Origin: Chromatiales bacterium
GTDB lineage: Bacteria > Pseudomonadota > Gammaproteobacteria > UBA6429 > Thiohalophilaceae
Direction of reading: 5' to 3'
Assembly (NCBI GenBank): GCA_026984045.1
Contig: JALSSV010000088.1
Location: 1-35,379, forward strand
DNA: 35,379 nt
The translations under genes were made by a program, and so were the position numbers. The notes under the pieces are model-generated. The model did no database searches and was not told the DNA's origin. It saw nothing but the letters and a program-made list of their open reading frames with translations. Shown here one piece after another: positions 7,869 through 15,771 of this stretch (its first letter is position 1; every line of letters begins with the position of its first letter).

Positions 7869-8102
7869 TCAGCCAAAGGATTCGATGTGATCGAGCCGGA
7901 TGCGCAGACGGTTTCCGCGTCCGTCTTCCACGATCAGGAATTCGCTTCCGTCACGGGTTTGCAGGTCCCGGGGCCGGAGCCGCGCGGAACGGCGCCGGCC
8001 GTTTTCCGTCCATATCAGTTCCAGCCAGCGGCCGTGCATGATGGCCAGCTCCAGTTCGCTGTGCAGGGCACAGGATACCTGCCGGTAGACATCATTGCCC
8101 AT
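7869..8102 (-). CDS. rof: Rof-like Rho-binding antiterminator
   Basis: The 77-residue protein lines up along its length with E. coli Rof (YaeO): both have a Y-x2-[IV]-x-C opening, an ELELA stretch followed by a His, a DL-x-[ST]R segment, an E[YF]L[IV]VE strand, and a closing RLD-x-I-x-SF. Rof binds Rho near its primary RNA site and blocks Rho-dependent termination. The ATG at 8102 overlaps the last 11 bases of hemW. An in-frame ATG at 8123 would add seven residues but overlap hemW further. The closely spaced lipoprotein gene follows. The match rests on remembered E. coli residues, so a structure or profile comparison would firm it up. Confidence 0.78.
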   Translation of the reverse strand: MGNDVYRQVSCALHSELELAIMHGRWLELIWTENGRRRSARLRPRDLQTRDGSEFLIVEDGRGNRLRIRLDHIESFG

Positions 8103-9297
8103 GATGCGGTTCCCGTTTTTCATCTTCCTCTGGCAGGAAAAGGGCCTGCACGTCGTTGAGAAAACGCCGCCCCCGTTCGGTGGGACGCAGGCGATCGCCG
8201 GTTTGTTCCAGCCAGCCTTCCTGCCGCGCCCGGCGCAGCGCGGGATCGGCCTCCGGCCAGGGCAGGCCCGCATGGGCCGGATAGAGCGCCGTGTCGAACC
8301 CTTCGGTCAGACGCAGGGCGTTGAGAAAGAACTCGAAACGCACATCGTCGGGTGACAGCCGGTGGCGGACGCCGAAGGGGGCGGTGCCGGAGCCGTGTGC
8401 CGCGCGCAGGTAGTCGCGGGGATGGCGCGGCTTGCGGTGCCGTTCGATCACGCCGGCCTCGGCCAGTGTGATCTTGCCATGGGCGCCGGCCCCGATGCCG
8501 AGATAGTCGCCGAATGTCCAGTATTGGTGATTGTGTCGGCAGCGATGGCCGGGCCGCGCCCAGGCCGAGATTTCATATTGTTCGAAGCCGGCGCCGGTCA
8601 GTTTCTCGCTGGCGGCTTCCTGCATGGCCCAGGCCGTGTCGTCGTCGGGCAGGACCGGCGGAGCGTGTGCGAAAGCGGTGTTCGGCTCGATGGTGAGCTG
8701 ATACAAGGAGAGGTGCGAGGGCGCGCAGGCGAGGGCCTGTTCCAGATCGGCGAGCATCGCCGGCAGGCTCTGTTCGGGCAGAGCGAACATGAGATCGAGA
8801 TTCAGCGAGGTGAAACCGGCGGCGTGGGCGGATTCGATCGCCTTGCACGCCTCGCGGCCGTCGTGGATCCGGCCCAGGGCGCGAAGCTTTTCGTCGTCAA
8901 AGCTCTGGATGCCCAGTGACAGTCGGTTGATACCGGCGGCGCGGAATTCCTCGAATCGTCCCCGTTCGGCGCTGCCGGGATTGGCTTCCAGGGTGATTTC
9001 GCAATCGCCGGCCAGCGGCAGGCGTGCCCGTATCCCTTCGAGCAGGCGGTGGAGCGCGTCCGGCGAGAAAAGGCTGGGGGTGCCGCCGCCGAAAAACAGG
9101 GAAACCAGCGGCCGTTCAACCACCGCCGACCGTTCCCGATCCAGATCGGCCAGCAGGGCCTGTACGTAGGCGGTTTCGTCCATGTCCTCCCTGATCGCGT
9201 GGGAATTGAAGTCGCAATAGGGACATTTGCGCACGCACCACGGGAAGTGTACGTACAGCGACAGCGGTGGCGGGGCGGTGAAACGAAACATGGCCAT
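8092..9297 (-). CDS. hemW: Radical SAM protein HemW (heme chaperone)
   Basis: The 401-residue protein has the radical SAM cluster motif CVRKCPYC (C21, C25, C28) followed by DFNSH, and GGGTPS at about 71-76. The cluster lacks the extra cysteine (CxC) found in true HemN, which points to HemW, a heme-binding chaperone proposed to deliver heme to respiratory enzymes, rather than coproporphyrinogen dehydrogenase. The frame is open upstream to 9534, but the ATG at 9297 (MAMFRF) gives the family length; the upstream part contains a terminator and a predicted RNA. An ATG two codons later is also possible. It overlaps the Rof-like gene by 11 bases. In many gammaproteobacteria hemW follows rdgB, which lies upstream here on the same strand. 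Confidence 0.92.
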   Translation of the reverse strand: MAMFRFTAPPPLSLYVHFPWCVRKCPYCDFNSHAIREDMDETAYVQALLADLDRERSAVVERPLVSLFFGGGTPSLFSPDALHRLLEGIRARLPLAGDCEITLEANPGSAERGRFEEFRAAGINRLSLGIQSFDDEKLRALGRIHDGREACKAIESAHAAGFTSLNLDLMFALPEQSLPAMLADLEQALACAPSHLSLYQLTIEPNTAFAHAPPVLPDDDTAWAMQEAASEKLTGAGFEQYEISAWARPGHRCRHNHQYWTFGDYLGIGAGAHGKITLAEAGVIERHRKPRHPRDYLRAAHGSGTAPFGVRHRLSPDDVRFEFFLNALRLTEGFDTALYPAHAGLPWPEADPALRRARQEGWLEQTGDRLRPTERGRRFLNDVQALFLPEEDEKREPHHGQ

Positions 9298-9342
9298 GGC
9301 AACGGGCAGAAGACGTGGCCATTGTACCCTGCCGAGAGGCAT

Positions 9343-9367
9343 AAAAAGGGGGGCCTGGAGGGCCCCC
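9343..9367 (-). terminator. Intrinsic terminator upstream of hemW
   Basis: On the minus strand a perfect 7-bp stem GGGGGCC/GGCCCCC with a 5-base loop is followed by one C and TTTTT. It ends 46 bases before the hemW ATG. It can end a short upstream transcript or act as an attenuator for hemW. Confidence 0.8.
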
Positions 9368-9490
9368 GAAGCGGTCATGGAGATAATGCCAGCTTGAAAA
9401 ATCGATTCCCATTGCAGAGAACGGAAACGATCCGCCGGTTGGCATAACCGGCCCGTCAAGACGAAAACCGGTGGATTCCCTCTCAACGGT
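9343..9490 (-). ncRNA. Predicted structured small RNA or hemW leader
   Basis: About 148 bases lie between a predicted start (near 9490, set by TATAGT at 9502-9497) and the intrinsic terminator. By hand the RNA folds into a bulged helix pairing 9473-9484 with 9417-9433 (3+5+4 base pairs) and a perfect 7-bp hairpin GCCGGTT/AACCGGC (9434-9452). An unpaired stretch containing GAUUUUUC follows, then the terminator. No known family was recognised (6S, Spot 42 and RyhB-type were considered). It could be a free-standing small RNA or an attenuated 5' leader of hemW. The evidence is structural only. Confidence 0.5.
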
Positions 9491-9496
9491 GTGAAA

Positions 9497-9548
9497 ACTA
9501 TAGTGGGCGGGTTGCCGCGAGACAATCGCGGCAATTGATCTGGATCAG
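9497..9548 (-). promoter_or_regulatory. Promoter with palindromic operator and FNR-like box
   Basis: On the minus strand TTGTCT (9525-9520) and TATAGT (9502-9497) are 17 bases apart, a good sigma-70 promoter. The -35 lies in the centre of a perfect 9-bp inverted repeat, TTGCCGCGA-N5-TCGCGGCAA (9512-9534). Directly upstream is an FNR/ANR-like box, TTGAT-CTGG-ATCAG (9535-9548), matching nine of ten half-site positions. Its centre is about 51 bases before the predicted start, not the classical 41, so activation is uncertain. Confidence 0.55.
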
Positions 9549-9562
9549 TTTAGCGTGTCATG

Positions 9563-9823
9563 TCAGCCGGCGGCTTCGAGGGTGTCGGGGATCGGGATGC
9601 CGAGCCGTTGCAGATGATCCCGCTGCCGGCGGTCGAGGGCGGTCAGAAAGGCATGATAGTCGTGGCGGATGCCGCGATCCGGCGAGGCGGCTGCGGCGGT
9701 CAGCAGCTCGATGATCTGACGGCGATCGCTCAGGCGAAAGTCGAAACCGAATTCCTGTTCCAGCTTGCGCCGGATGCGCACCAGCAGGGCCAGACCGGCC
9801 TGGCTGAACAGCAACTCCTCCAT
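9563..9823 (-). CDS. Small protein of unknown function
   Basis: The gene encodes an 86-residue soluble, mostly helical protein that I do not recognise. The start is decided by GGAGG eight bases before the ATG at 9823; a longer reading from 9889 would have no such signal. It contains hydrophobic and charged alternations (LALLVRIRRKLEQEFGFDF, RRQIIELLTAAA) and no cysteine, membrane segment or catalytic motif. It lies between the GT25 gene and the predicted small RNA, all on the minus strand. A DNA-binding or adaptor role is possible but nothing in the sequence shows it. Confidence 0.6.
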   Translation of the reverse strand: MEELLFSQAGLALLVRIRRKLEQEFGFDFRLSDRRQIIELLTAAAASPDRGIRHDYHAFLTALDRRQRDHLQRLGIPIPDTLEAAG

Positions 9824-9943
9824 GGCAAGGCCTCCACCCGGGAAGAAAGGGGAATGGTTGTTGTCGTTATCCGGGAGCGAAAAGCCCAAGGATGGGCTCT
9901 CAAGACCGTGTTATAGAACAGCCTGACGTTTCTGTCGAGTCTG

Positions 9944-10753
9944 TCAGCGGAACAGGTCGGGGTCGGGACGTTGCAGTTCGCCTCGCCACAACCGCCAGCG
10001 GGCCCGCCACTGGAGCCATTTCCAGTGCAGGGAGATGGAGGCGGAGGAGAGGACGTAACCCGGATGGAACTTGGCGCCAACCGTGGCGCGTTGTTCGTTG
10101 ATGCGGTTGCGATCGGCGGTCAGCGCCGATGGCAACCCTTCCGCCACCCAGACGGCGTTGGGCAGGAGGTAGTAATAGCCTCGAATCCCGTTGCGCCAGG
10201 TGAATTCCAGTTGTACGTCGTTCGCCCGGTAGGGGGATTGCCACATACGATGCAGTTTCACGCCGGCGGCATGGGTCATGAGATAGGCGTGCGCGCCCAC
10301 TTCCTTGTGGGGGTATTCGATGAGCGCCCATTCCCCGTTCCGTTCTTTCACGTAAACATGCTTGCGCTTGCCCGGCGGGGATCCGACGTTGATGAATTCC
10401 CACGGGGTCTCGAACTGCGCAATGCTGGCGAACAGGCGTTTCAGATCGGTCTTGATCAAGGCATCGTCTTCGAGCACGAAGGCCAGGGGAATCCGTTCTT
10501 CGGCGATTTTCCGGTACACGAGACCATGGCTCAGGTAGCAACCGACCTCGTTGGGCGAGAAAGGGCGCCGATAGTGCCTCAACAAGGGGCGGTTGACGCG
10601 ATCCCGCTCTTCCTCTGTCAGCGATTTTCCATGCACTGCATCGATGAACTCGAAATCCAGGCCTTGTTCCTCGAGCTGCCGGGAGATGGATTCGCGCCGG
10701 TCCTGCGCGTGAGGCAGGCTGATGACGAAGATGCGGGGTTGTTCAGTGGTCAT
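9944..10753 (-). CDS. Glycosyltransferase family 25 (LPS-type)
   Basis: The 269-residue protein fits glycosyltransferase family 25, used for adding galactose or glucose to lipooligosaccharide cores. Its N-terminus [20 protein letters not shown] is the family signature. [13 protein letters not shown] (about 71-83) and the metal-binding acidic VLEDDALI (E95, D96, D97) follow in the expected order, and [14 protein letters not shown] resembles the later family motif. The start codon lies 11 bases inside the end of rdgB, so the two genes are probably co-translated. This is a lone transferase without other LPS genes nearby. Sugar and acceptor are not predictable from sequence. Confidence 0.85.
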   Translation of the reverse strand: MTTEQPRIFVISLPHAQDRRESISRQLEEQGLDFEFIDAVHGKSLTEEERDRVNRPLLRHYRRPFSPNEVGCYLSHGLVYRKIAEERIPLAFVLEDDALIKTDLKRLFASIAQFETPWEFINVGSPPGKRKHVYVKERNGEWALIEYPHKEVGAHAYLMTHAAGVKLHRMWQSPYRANDVQLEFTWRNGIRGYYYLLPNAVWVAEGLPSALTADRNRINEQRATVGAKFHPGYVLSSASISLHWKWLQWRARWRLWRGELQRPDPDLFR

Positions 10754-11339
10754 GGGTTTTCAGATTCTCCACCAGGCAGCGCAGGGCCCGGCCGCGATGG
10801 CTGAGGCGGTTCTTTTCGTCTGCAGCCAGTTCGGCCGAGGTGCAGCCGCGTTCGGGCACGAAGAAGACCGGATCGTAGCCGAAGCCGCCTTCGCCGGCGG
10901 GGGCCGTGGTGATCCGCCCTTCCCAGATCCCCTGGCAGATGAGCGGCAGGGGATCGGCGGCGTGGCGCAGGTAGACCATCAGGCAGACGAATCGGGCGCT
11001 GCGTTGTTCTTCCGGTACGTCGGCCATGGCGTCGAGCAGCTTGTGCAGGTTGGCCTCGTCAGAGGCGTGCTCGCCGGCGTAGCGCGCCGAGTGGATGCCG
11101 GGCGCGCCGTTGAGGGCGTCCACCACCAGCCCCGAGTCGTCGGCGATGGCCGGCAGGCCCGACTGCTCGGCGGCATGGCGGGCCTTGAGCAGGGCGTTCT
11201 CGACGAAGGTCAGGCCGGTTTCCTCCACCGATGCCACGGCGAAATCCGACTGGGGCAGGATCCGGATGCCGCTGTCTTCGAGCATGGCGCCGATCTCGCG
11301 CACCTTGCCCGGGTTGTTGCTGGCCAGGACGATTTTCAT
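10743..11339 (-). CDS. rdgB: dITP/XTP pyrophosphatase RdgB
   Basis: The 198-residue enzyme hydrolyses dITP, XTP and other non-canonical purine nucleoside triphosphates to monophosphates, keeping them out of DNA and RNA. Family motifs are clear: the N-terminal [35 protein letters not shown] in the middle, the substrate loop GGFGYDPVF, and [12 protein letters not shown] near the end. The length matches the roughly 197-residue E. coli enzyme. It follows rph by 12 bases and overlaps the GT25 gene by 11, indicating one transcript. The rph-rdgB adjacency is common in gammaproteobacteria. Confidence 0.95.
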   Translation of the reverse strand: MKIVLASNNPGKVREIGAMLEDSGIRILPQSDFAVASVEETGLTFVENALLKARHAAEQSGLPAIADDSGLVVDALNGAPGIHSARYAGEHASDEANLHKLLDAMADVPEEQRSARFVCLMVYLRHAADPLPLICQGIWEGRITTAPAGEGGFGYDPVFFVPERGCTSAELAADEKNRLSHRGRALRCLVENLKTHDH

Positions 11340-11351
11340 GGTGAGGTTCGT

Positions 11352-12068
11352 TCAGCCCGTCAGCGCCTGGCGCTGGTGTTCGATCAGTTCGGCGATGGCC
11401 TGGTTGCCCAGTTCGAGCATGGCTTCCAGTTCGTTCCGGTTGAAGGCCGCGCCCTCGGCGGTGCCCTGGATCTCGATGTAGCCGCCGGCGCTGTTCATGA
11501 CGATGTTCATGTCGGTGTCGCAATCCGAGTCTTCGAGGTAGTCCAGATCCATGACCGGTACGCCCTTGTAGATCCCCACCGAGACCGAGGCGACGTGATC
11601 GAGGAGGGGATCGGTGGTGATCCACTTTTCATTCTGCATCCAGGCGATGGCGTCGGCCAGAGCCACGAAGCCGCCGGTGATGGAGGCAGTACGGGTGCCG
11701 CCGTCGGCCTGGATCACGTCGCAGTCGATGGTGATGGTGTGCTCGCCGAGGGCTTCCATGTCCACCGCCGCGCGCAGCGAGCGGCCGATCAGGCGCTGGA
11801 TCTCCATGGTGCGCCCGCCCTGTTTGCCGCGCGCCGCTTCGCGGCCCATGCGCGAGCCGGTGGAGCGGGGCAGCATGCCGTATTCGGCCGTCACCCAGCC
11901 GCGGCCCTGACCCTTGAGAAAGCCCGGCACCTTCTGTTCCACGCTGGCGGTGCACAGCACCTTGGTGTCGCCGAACTCGATGAGCACCGAGCCTTCGGCA
12001 TGCTTGGTGTAATGGCGGGTGATGGTGATGGGGCGCAGTTCGTCGGGCGCGCGTCCGCTGGGTCGCAT
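11352..12068 (-). CDS. rph: Ribonuclease PH
   Basis: The 238-residue phosphorolytic 3'-to-5' exoribonuclease trims the 3' ends of tRNA precursors. It opens [16 protein letters not shown] and keeps [13 protein letters not shown], the RLIGRSLRA segment with the phosphate-contact arginine, [18 protein letters not shown], and the acidic metal-binding [15 protein letters not shown]. The length equals that of full-length RNase PH, so the C-terminal frameshift of E. coli K-12 is absent here. It is the first gene of the rph-rdgB-GT25 run; a TATACT box lies upstream at 12105-12100 and a REP-like repeat just beyond that. Confidence 0.96.
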   Translation of the reverse strand: MRPSGRAPDELRPITITRHYTKHAEGSVLIEFGDTKVLCTASVEQKVPGFLKGQGRGWVTAEYGMLPRSTGSRMGREAARGKQGGRTMEIQRLIGRSLRAAVDMEALGEHTITIDCDVIQADGGTRTASITGGFVALADAIAWMQNEKWITTDPLLDHVASVSVGIYKGVPVMDLDYLEDSDCDTDMNIVMNSAGGYIEIQGTAEGAAFNRNELEAMLELGNQAIAELIEHQRQALTG

Positions 12069-12099
12069 GGGGAATCCTCGTTGGTTGGCTGGATAGGGA

Positions 12100-12105
12100 A
12101 GTATA
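12100..12105 (-). promoter_or_regulatory. Candidate -10 box of rph
   Basis: TATACT on the minus strand lies 32 bases before the rph ATG. The best upstream -35 match is weak (CGGTCA at about 16 bases) and sits at the edge of the REP-like repeat, so the repeat borders or enters the promoter. Confidence 0.35.
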
Positions 12106-12126
12106 CCGCGTCAACGGTGTCTGACC

Positions 12127-12233
12127 GTAGGAGCGGCGCCCTCGCCGCGATTACGGGTAGCGGCTAGCCGGGAAACGTACATGGTATTACCAGCAACCAG
12201 CCACCGCCGTATCGCGGCTCGCGCCGCGCCTAC
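12127..12233. repeat. REP-like doublet between rph and the PP2C gene
   Basis: A 24-base REP-like unit (12127-12150, beginning GTAGGAGCGGCGCC and ending CCGCGA) has a 6-bp stem around CCCT. It is followed by a GGGTAGCGG-TAGCCGGGAAA tail and by a degenerate inverted partner at 12212-12233. The same unit, inverted and identical, lies at 30552-30575. The partner copy contains the TAG stop of the PP2C gene. Confidence 0.75.
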
Positions 12234-13090
12234 TTCATTTCCTTTTCATACTTCTTGATCGCCTGCTCGATTTCGGCGATGGCCGAGGCGAGGGGGTCGG
12301 TTTCCTGGCGGCGCTGGCGGTCTTCGGCGGCCCGGCCGCGGCCGGGCTGTTGCAGGGAGACCACCTTGAGGGCCACCGCCGAGGTGTTGTCGGCGTTGGG
12401 ATAGCGATCCGCCTCGGCTTCCTCGGCCAGTTCGGCGAGGGTGTCGCTGAGACGGCCCTGGCCGATCACCGCGCCGATGCGCGCGTCGTCCAGCGGCTCC
12501 CAGAAGCCGTCGGAGCACAGCAGCAGGATGTCGCCCTCGCGCAGTTCCACCGCCTGGCTGATGCTGACGTCCGGATCCCGGGTCTGCAGGCCGATGCAGC
12601 GGGTGACGTAGTTGCGCATGGGATGATCGTGGGTGTGGCGCAGGGAGATCCGGCCGGCCTGGTAGAGCTGTTCCACGTAGGAGTGATCCTGGGTGCGGTA
12701 CAGGGGCAGGCCGTTGCGGAACAGGTAGAAGCGGCTGTCGCCCACGTGGGCCCACCAGGCCTTGCGATCCTGCACCAGGCACAGCACGGCGGTGGTGCCG
12801 GGGGCGATGGCCGGTTGCTGTTCCTGGCCGGCCATGAGGATGGCGTGGTGGGCGCGGCGCAGCAGCTCGTGCAGGAACTTCTCCGGCTGTTCGGCCGGCA
12901 GGGGGTTGAGGTTCAGCTCCTCGGTGATGGTGTCCACCAGCGTCTGGGCGGCCAGGTCGCCGCCGGGCTTGCCGCCCAGGCCGTCGCCGAGCACCAGCAG
13001 GGCGCCGGCCGCCTGTTCGATCACGGTGAGGCGATCCTGGTTGATCTGCCGGTTGCCGAGGCGGCTGGTGATGCCGAATTCGAACTGCAT
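12230..13090 (-). CDS. PP2C-family serine/threonine phosphatase
   Basis: The 286-residue protein belongs to the metal-dependent PP2C (PPM) family. It begins MQFEFGITSRLGNRQINQDR, whose NQD-type region contributes metal ligands. LVLGDGLGGKPGGDLAAQ holds the catalytic Asp-Gly, ILLLCSDGFWEPL the second Asp, and YPNADNTSAVALKV the last. No membrane segment is present. The ATG at 13090 lies one base after the stop of the kinase gene, so the two act as a unit: the kinase phosphorylates and this enzyme reverses it. The frame is open further upstream but there overlaps the kinase. The stop codon lies within a REP-like repeat. The substrates are unknown. Confidence 0.9.
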   Translation of the reverse strand: MQFEFGITSRLGNRQINQDRLTVIEQAAGALLVLGDGLGGKPGGDLAAQTLVDTITEELNLNPLPAEQPEKFLHELLRRAHHAILMAGQEQQPAIAPGTTAVLCLVQDRKAWWAHVGDSRFYLFRNGLPLYRTQDHSYVEQLYQAGRISLRHTHDHPMRNYVTRCIGLQTRDPDVSISQAVELREGDILLLCSDGFWEPLDDARIGAVIGQGRLSDTLAELAEEAEADRYPNADNTSAVALKVVSLQQPGRGRAAEDRQRRQETDPLASAIAEIEQAIKKYEKEMK

Positions 13091-13091
13091 G

Positions 13092-13988
13092 TCAGCCTGC
13101 CTGCTTGCCCTTGGCTTCCGGCACCTTGCGCAGGGCCGCCAGCAATTCGTCCACGTTCTGGGGCCGCAACAGGGGATCGACCTCCATGGCCCAGTCCACC
13201 GCCTCGAGCAGTTCGGGGGTGTAACGCTTGCGAAAGGCCGAGGCGGCCGGGCGCATGGTGTCCCTTTCGCGGCGCTTGGTGGAAGGGGGCGGCGGCGTGC
13301 CCGCCATGCAGGTGCGCATGGTGGCGCCGATGGCATAGATGTCGGTCCAGGGGCCCACGTAACCGCCCGGGTCGAGCTGTTCGATGGGGGAGAAGCCGGG
13401 CGTGACCACCTGGCTGGGCTGGAACTGGCGGGTGTGCATCATTTCGTGCACGGCGCCAAAGTCCAGCAGCAGCGGATTGGCGCCGGCGCGCAGATGGATG
13501 TTGCCGGGCTTGACGTCCAGGTGCAGCAGGCCCTGGCTGTGAATCACCCGCAGGCCGTCGAGCAGGGCCGGGAACACGGTCATGATGAAGGCCTCGCTCA
13601 GCTTGCCCCGGTGGCGCTGGATGTAGGCCTGCAGGTTGTGCCCGTCCTCGTAGTCCATGACCATGTATACCGTGCCGTTGGCACGGAAGAAATTGATCAC
13701 GTTGACGATGTTGGGATGCTTGAGGGTGGCCAGGGAGCGGGCTTCCTGGAAGAACAGCCGCCGGCCCTGGGCGAAGCGCTCTTCGTGGTAGTCGTGGCAG
13801 GCCACCACTTCGTGGTTGTCCGTGCGCCGGGCCAGCTTGCCGGGCATGTATTCCTTGATCACCACCCGCTTGCCGGCATCGTCGCGGGCCAGGTAGACCA
13901 CGCTGAACCCGCCCCCGCCAATGGTCCGCTCGATGGTATAGCCATCGACGCGGGTGCCGCGGGGCAGTTCGTGGGCATTCTTCGGCAT
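13092..13988 (-). CDS. Serine/threonine protein kinase (non-RD type)
   Basis: The 298-residue protein is a Hanks-type kinase domain with no membrane helix or sensor domain. The glycine loop GGGGFSVV lies at about 24-31, the ATP-binding lysine in VVIKEY at 45, the catalytic loop HLDVKPGN at 156-163 with D158, and DFG at 176-178. TPGFSPIEQ and the WTDIYAIGATM segment follow. The usual Arg before the catalytic Asp is Leu, making it a non-RD kinase that may not need activation-loop phosphorylation. It is coupled to the PP2C gene by one base. In type VI secretion clusters such pairs control assembly, but this pair is not next to a complete T6SS, so that role is only a possibility. Confidence 0.92.
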   Translation of the reverse strand: MPKNAHELPRGTRVDGYTIERTIGGGGFSVVYLARDDAGKRVVIKEYMPGKLARRTDNHEVVACHDYHEERFAQGRRLFFQEARSLATLKHPNIVNVINFFRANGTVYMVMDYEDGHNLQAYIQRHRGKLSEAFIMTVFPALLDGLRVIHSQGLLHLDVKPGNIHLRAGANPLLLDFGAVHEMMHTRQFQPSQVVTPGFSPIEQLDPGGYVGPWTDIYAIGATMRTCMAGTPPPPSTKRRERDTMRPAASAFRKRYTPELLEAVDWAMEVDPLLRPQNVDELLAALRKVPEAKGKQAG

Positions 13989-14102
13989 GAGCGGGCTGTG
14001 GACGGGGTTCAGTCCGGATTATCGGTTGTTCGAACGCCTAACATTAGCACAGCCCGGAACCGGGACGGCAATGGCCCCGCGGCTCAGCCACCCTGGCCAT
14101 CC

Positions 14103-15668
14103 TCATCCTCCAAGGCGGCGGGCCAGCTCGGCCGGATCGACCCCGCCGGTGGTGTCCACCCGCAGCACATCCGGCTCGTCGGCCGGGATGGGCCGGTAGT
14201 GCTCGAGCTGGTGTTCCAGCACCTGCAGATCCGCCTCCGAGGCGTCCCGTTGACCGGCCAGCCGCTGGCGGATCCGCGCCCGCAGCACCGCCGGCGGGGC
14301 CTGCAAATCCAGTACCGAGAAGGGAACGTCCAGACTGGCGGCCAGGCGGCGGAAGTCGGCACGGCGGGCCGGGTCGAGGAAGGTGGCGTCCACCACCACC
14401 GGCCAGCCGGCATCGAGGAGAAGCCGGGCCAGCTCGGCCAGGCGGGCGTAGGTGCGCTCGGTGGCCTCGGGCGTGTAGATGCCCCCGGCCACGGCCGACG
14501 CGCTGCGCGCGTCCATGGGCAGGCCGAACAGGCGCTTGCGCTCCACGTCGGAACGCAGGTGAATGGCCGGCCAGTGGCCGAGCAGCCGGTGAACCAGGGT
14601 GCTCTTGCCGCTGCCCGACAGCCCGTGGGTGATGACCAGACGCACCGGCGGCGGGTGGGTGCCGGTCTCGGCCAGCTGCAGGTAGGCGCGGTATTCGGCC
14701 TGTCCGGCGCGACGTTCCCGTGCCGACAGATCCGGCTGCGCCAGGCGCAGGGCCGCCACCTTGGCCCGCACCATGGCGCGGTAGACCACGAAGAACCGCA
14801 GCAGCGGCACACCCGCGTAGTCGCCGGTGATGAACAGCCAGTCGTTGAGCAGCCAGATGGCCAGATCCTGTCGCTGGCGGGCCATCAGATCCATGATCAG
14901 AAAGGCCAGTTCGTTGATCACGTCGATGAAGCGCAGGGCGTCGTTGAACTCGATGCAGTCGAACGGCACCGGTTCGCCGTCGATCAGCACGATGTTGTTC
15001 AGGTGCAGATCGCCGTGGCCGTCGCGCACGCAGCCCGCCTCGCGCCGCTCACGAATGGACGGCGCCAGTTCGGCGAATCGGGCCTGGCTCCACTGCGCCA
15101 CGGTGGCGAGTTCGCCTGCGCCTTGCCCCAGGGCCGCGCGGATCTGTTCGAAGTTCTCCGCCACGAAGTGCCAGACCGTCTCCGGCGTGCCCCAGGGCGC
15201 GTCGTCGGGCACGCGTTCGGCGCGAGCCTGGAAGTCGGCAATCGTCCGGGCCAGCCGCGGCATGAGCCGATCGTCCAGTTCGCCCCGTTCGACGAGCCGG
15301 GCCAGCAGCCGGTTCTCGTCGAAACGGCGCATCTTCACCAGGTATTCGATGGGATCGGCGGGGTCGCCCGGGCGGGGGCGTTCCGGCGTGCCGCTGACGG
15401 GAAGCACCTCCAGATAGATCATCGGCGCCGTGCGCTGATTGAGCGTCACTTCCCGTGCGCATTGCTGCCGGCGATCTTCCAGTGTGGAATAGTCCAGAAA
15501 GCCGAAGTCCACGGCCTTCTTCAGCTTGTACGCATACGCCCCGGCCAGCAGCACCCAGGAGATGTGGGTCTCGCGCACCTCGACGGTCTCGGCGGGAGGA
15601 TCCCACACGGCCGGATCCTGCAACGCCCGCACCAGTTGTGCCTGGGCTGCCAGATCGAGTTCGGTCAT
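14103..15668 (-). CDS. APH-like and P-loop kinase fusion protein
   Basis: The 521-residue protein joins two domains. The N-terminal part (to about residue 340) has the aminoglycoside-phosphotransferase/kinase-like fold, with HGDLHLNNIVLI and FDCIEFNDALRFIDVINELAF as catalytic and metal-binding segments. The C-terminal part is a P-loop NTPase with Walker A GLSGSGKST at about 352-360 and VVVDATFLD as a likely Walker B region. This two-domain type is widespread in proteobacteria (often annotated as bifunctional aminoglycoside phosphotransferase/ATP-binding protein), but its substrate is not established and it need not be a resistance enzyme. GGGAG six bases before the ATG at 15668 sets the start. 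It lies upstream of the kinase gene on the same strand, 114 bases away. Confidence 0.85.
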   Translation of the reverse strand: MTELDLAAQAQLVRALQDPAVWDPPAETVEVRETHISWVLLAGAYAYKLKKAVDFGFLDYSTLEDRRQQCAREVTLNQRTAPMIYLEVLPVSGTPERPRPGDPADPIEYLVKMRRFDENRLLARLVERGELDDRLMPRLARTIADFQARAERVPDDAPWGTPETVWHFVAENFEQIRAALGQGAGELATVAQWSQARFAELAPSIRERREAGCVRDGHGDLHLNNIVLIDGEPVPFDCIEFNDALRFIDVINELAFLIMDLMARQRQDLAIWLLNDWLFITGDYAGVPLLRFFVVYRAMVRAKVAALRLAQPDLSARERRAGQAEYRAYLQLAETGTHPPPVRLVITHGLSGSGKSTLVHRLLGHWPAIHLRSDVERKRLFGLPMDARSASAVAGGIYTPEATERTYARLAELARLLLDAGWPVVVDATFLDPARRADFRRLAASLDVPFSVLDLQAPPAVLRARIRQRLAGQRDASEADLQVLEHQLEHYRPIPADEPDVLRVDTTGGVDPAELARRLGG

Positions 15669-15771
15669 CTCGTGCTCCCGCCGCAGCTCCGCTTCGTTCG
15701 ATTGTACGCCATGAATGCGCCGCCCGTTCATGCTAGGCTTGGCGCCATCACTGTCACCGCAGGACCCTCGC

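Noticed and set aside
9298-9534. N-terminal extension of HemW
   Set aside because: The extension would be translated from the terminator and promoter region. HemW homologues begin near MAMFRF, and the extra residues have no family match.
14103-15668. Aminoglycoside resistance gene
   Set aside because: The APH-like fold is fused to a P-loop domain of a widespread housekeeping-type protein and there is no resistance context, so a resistance role is not claimed.
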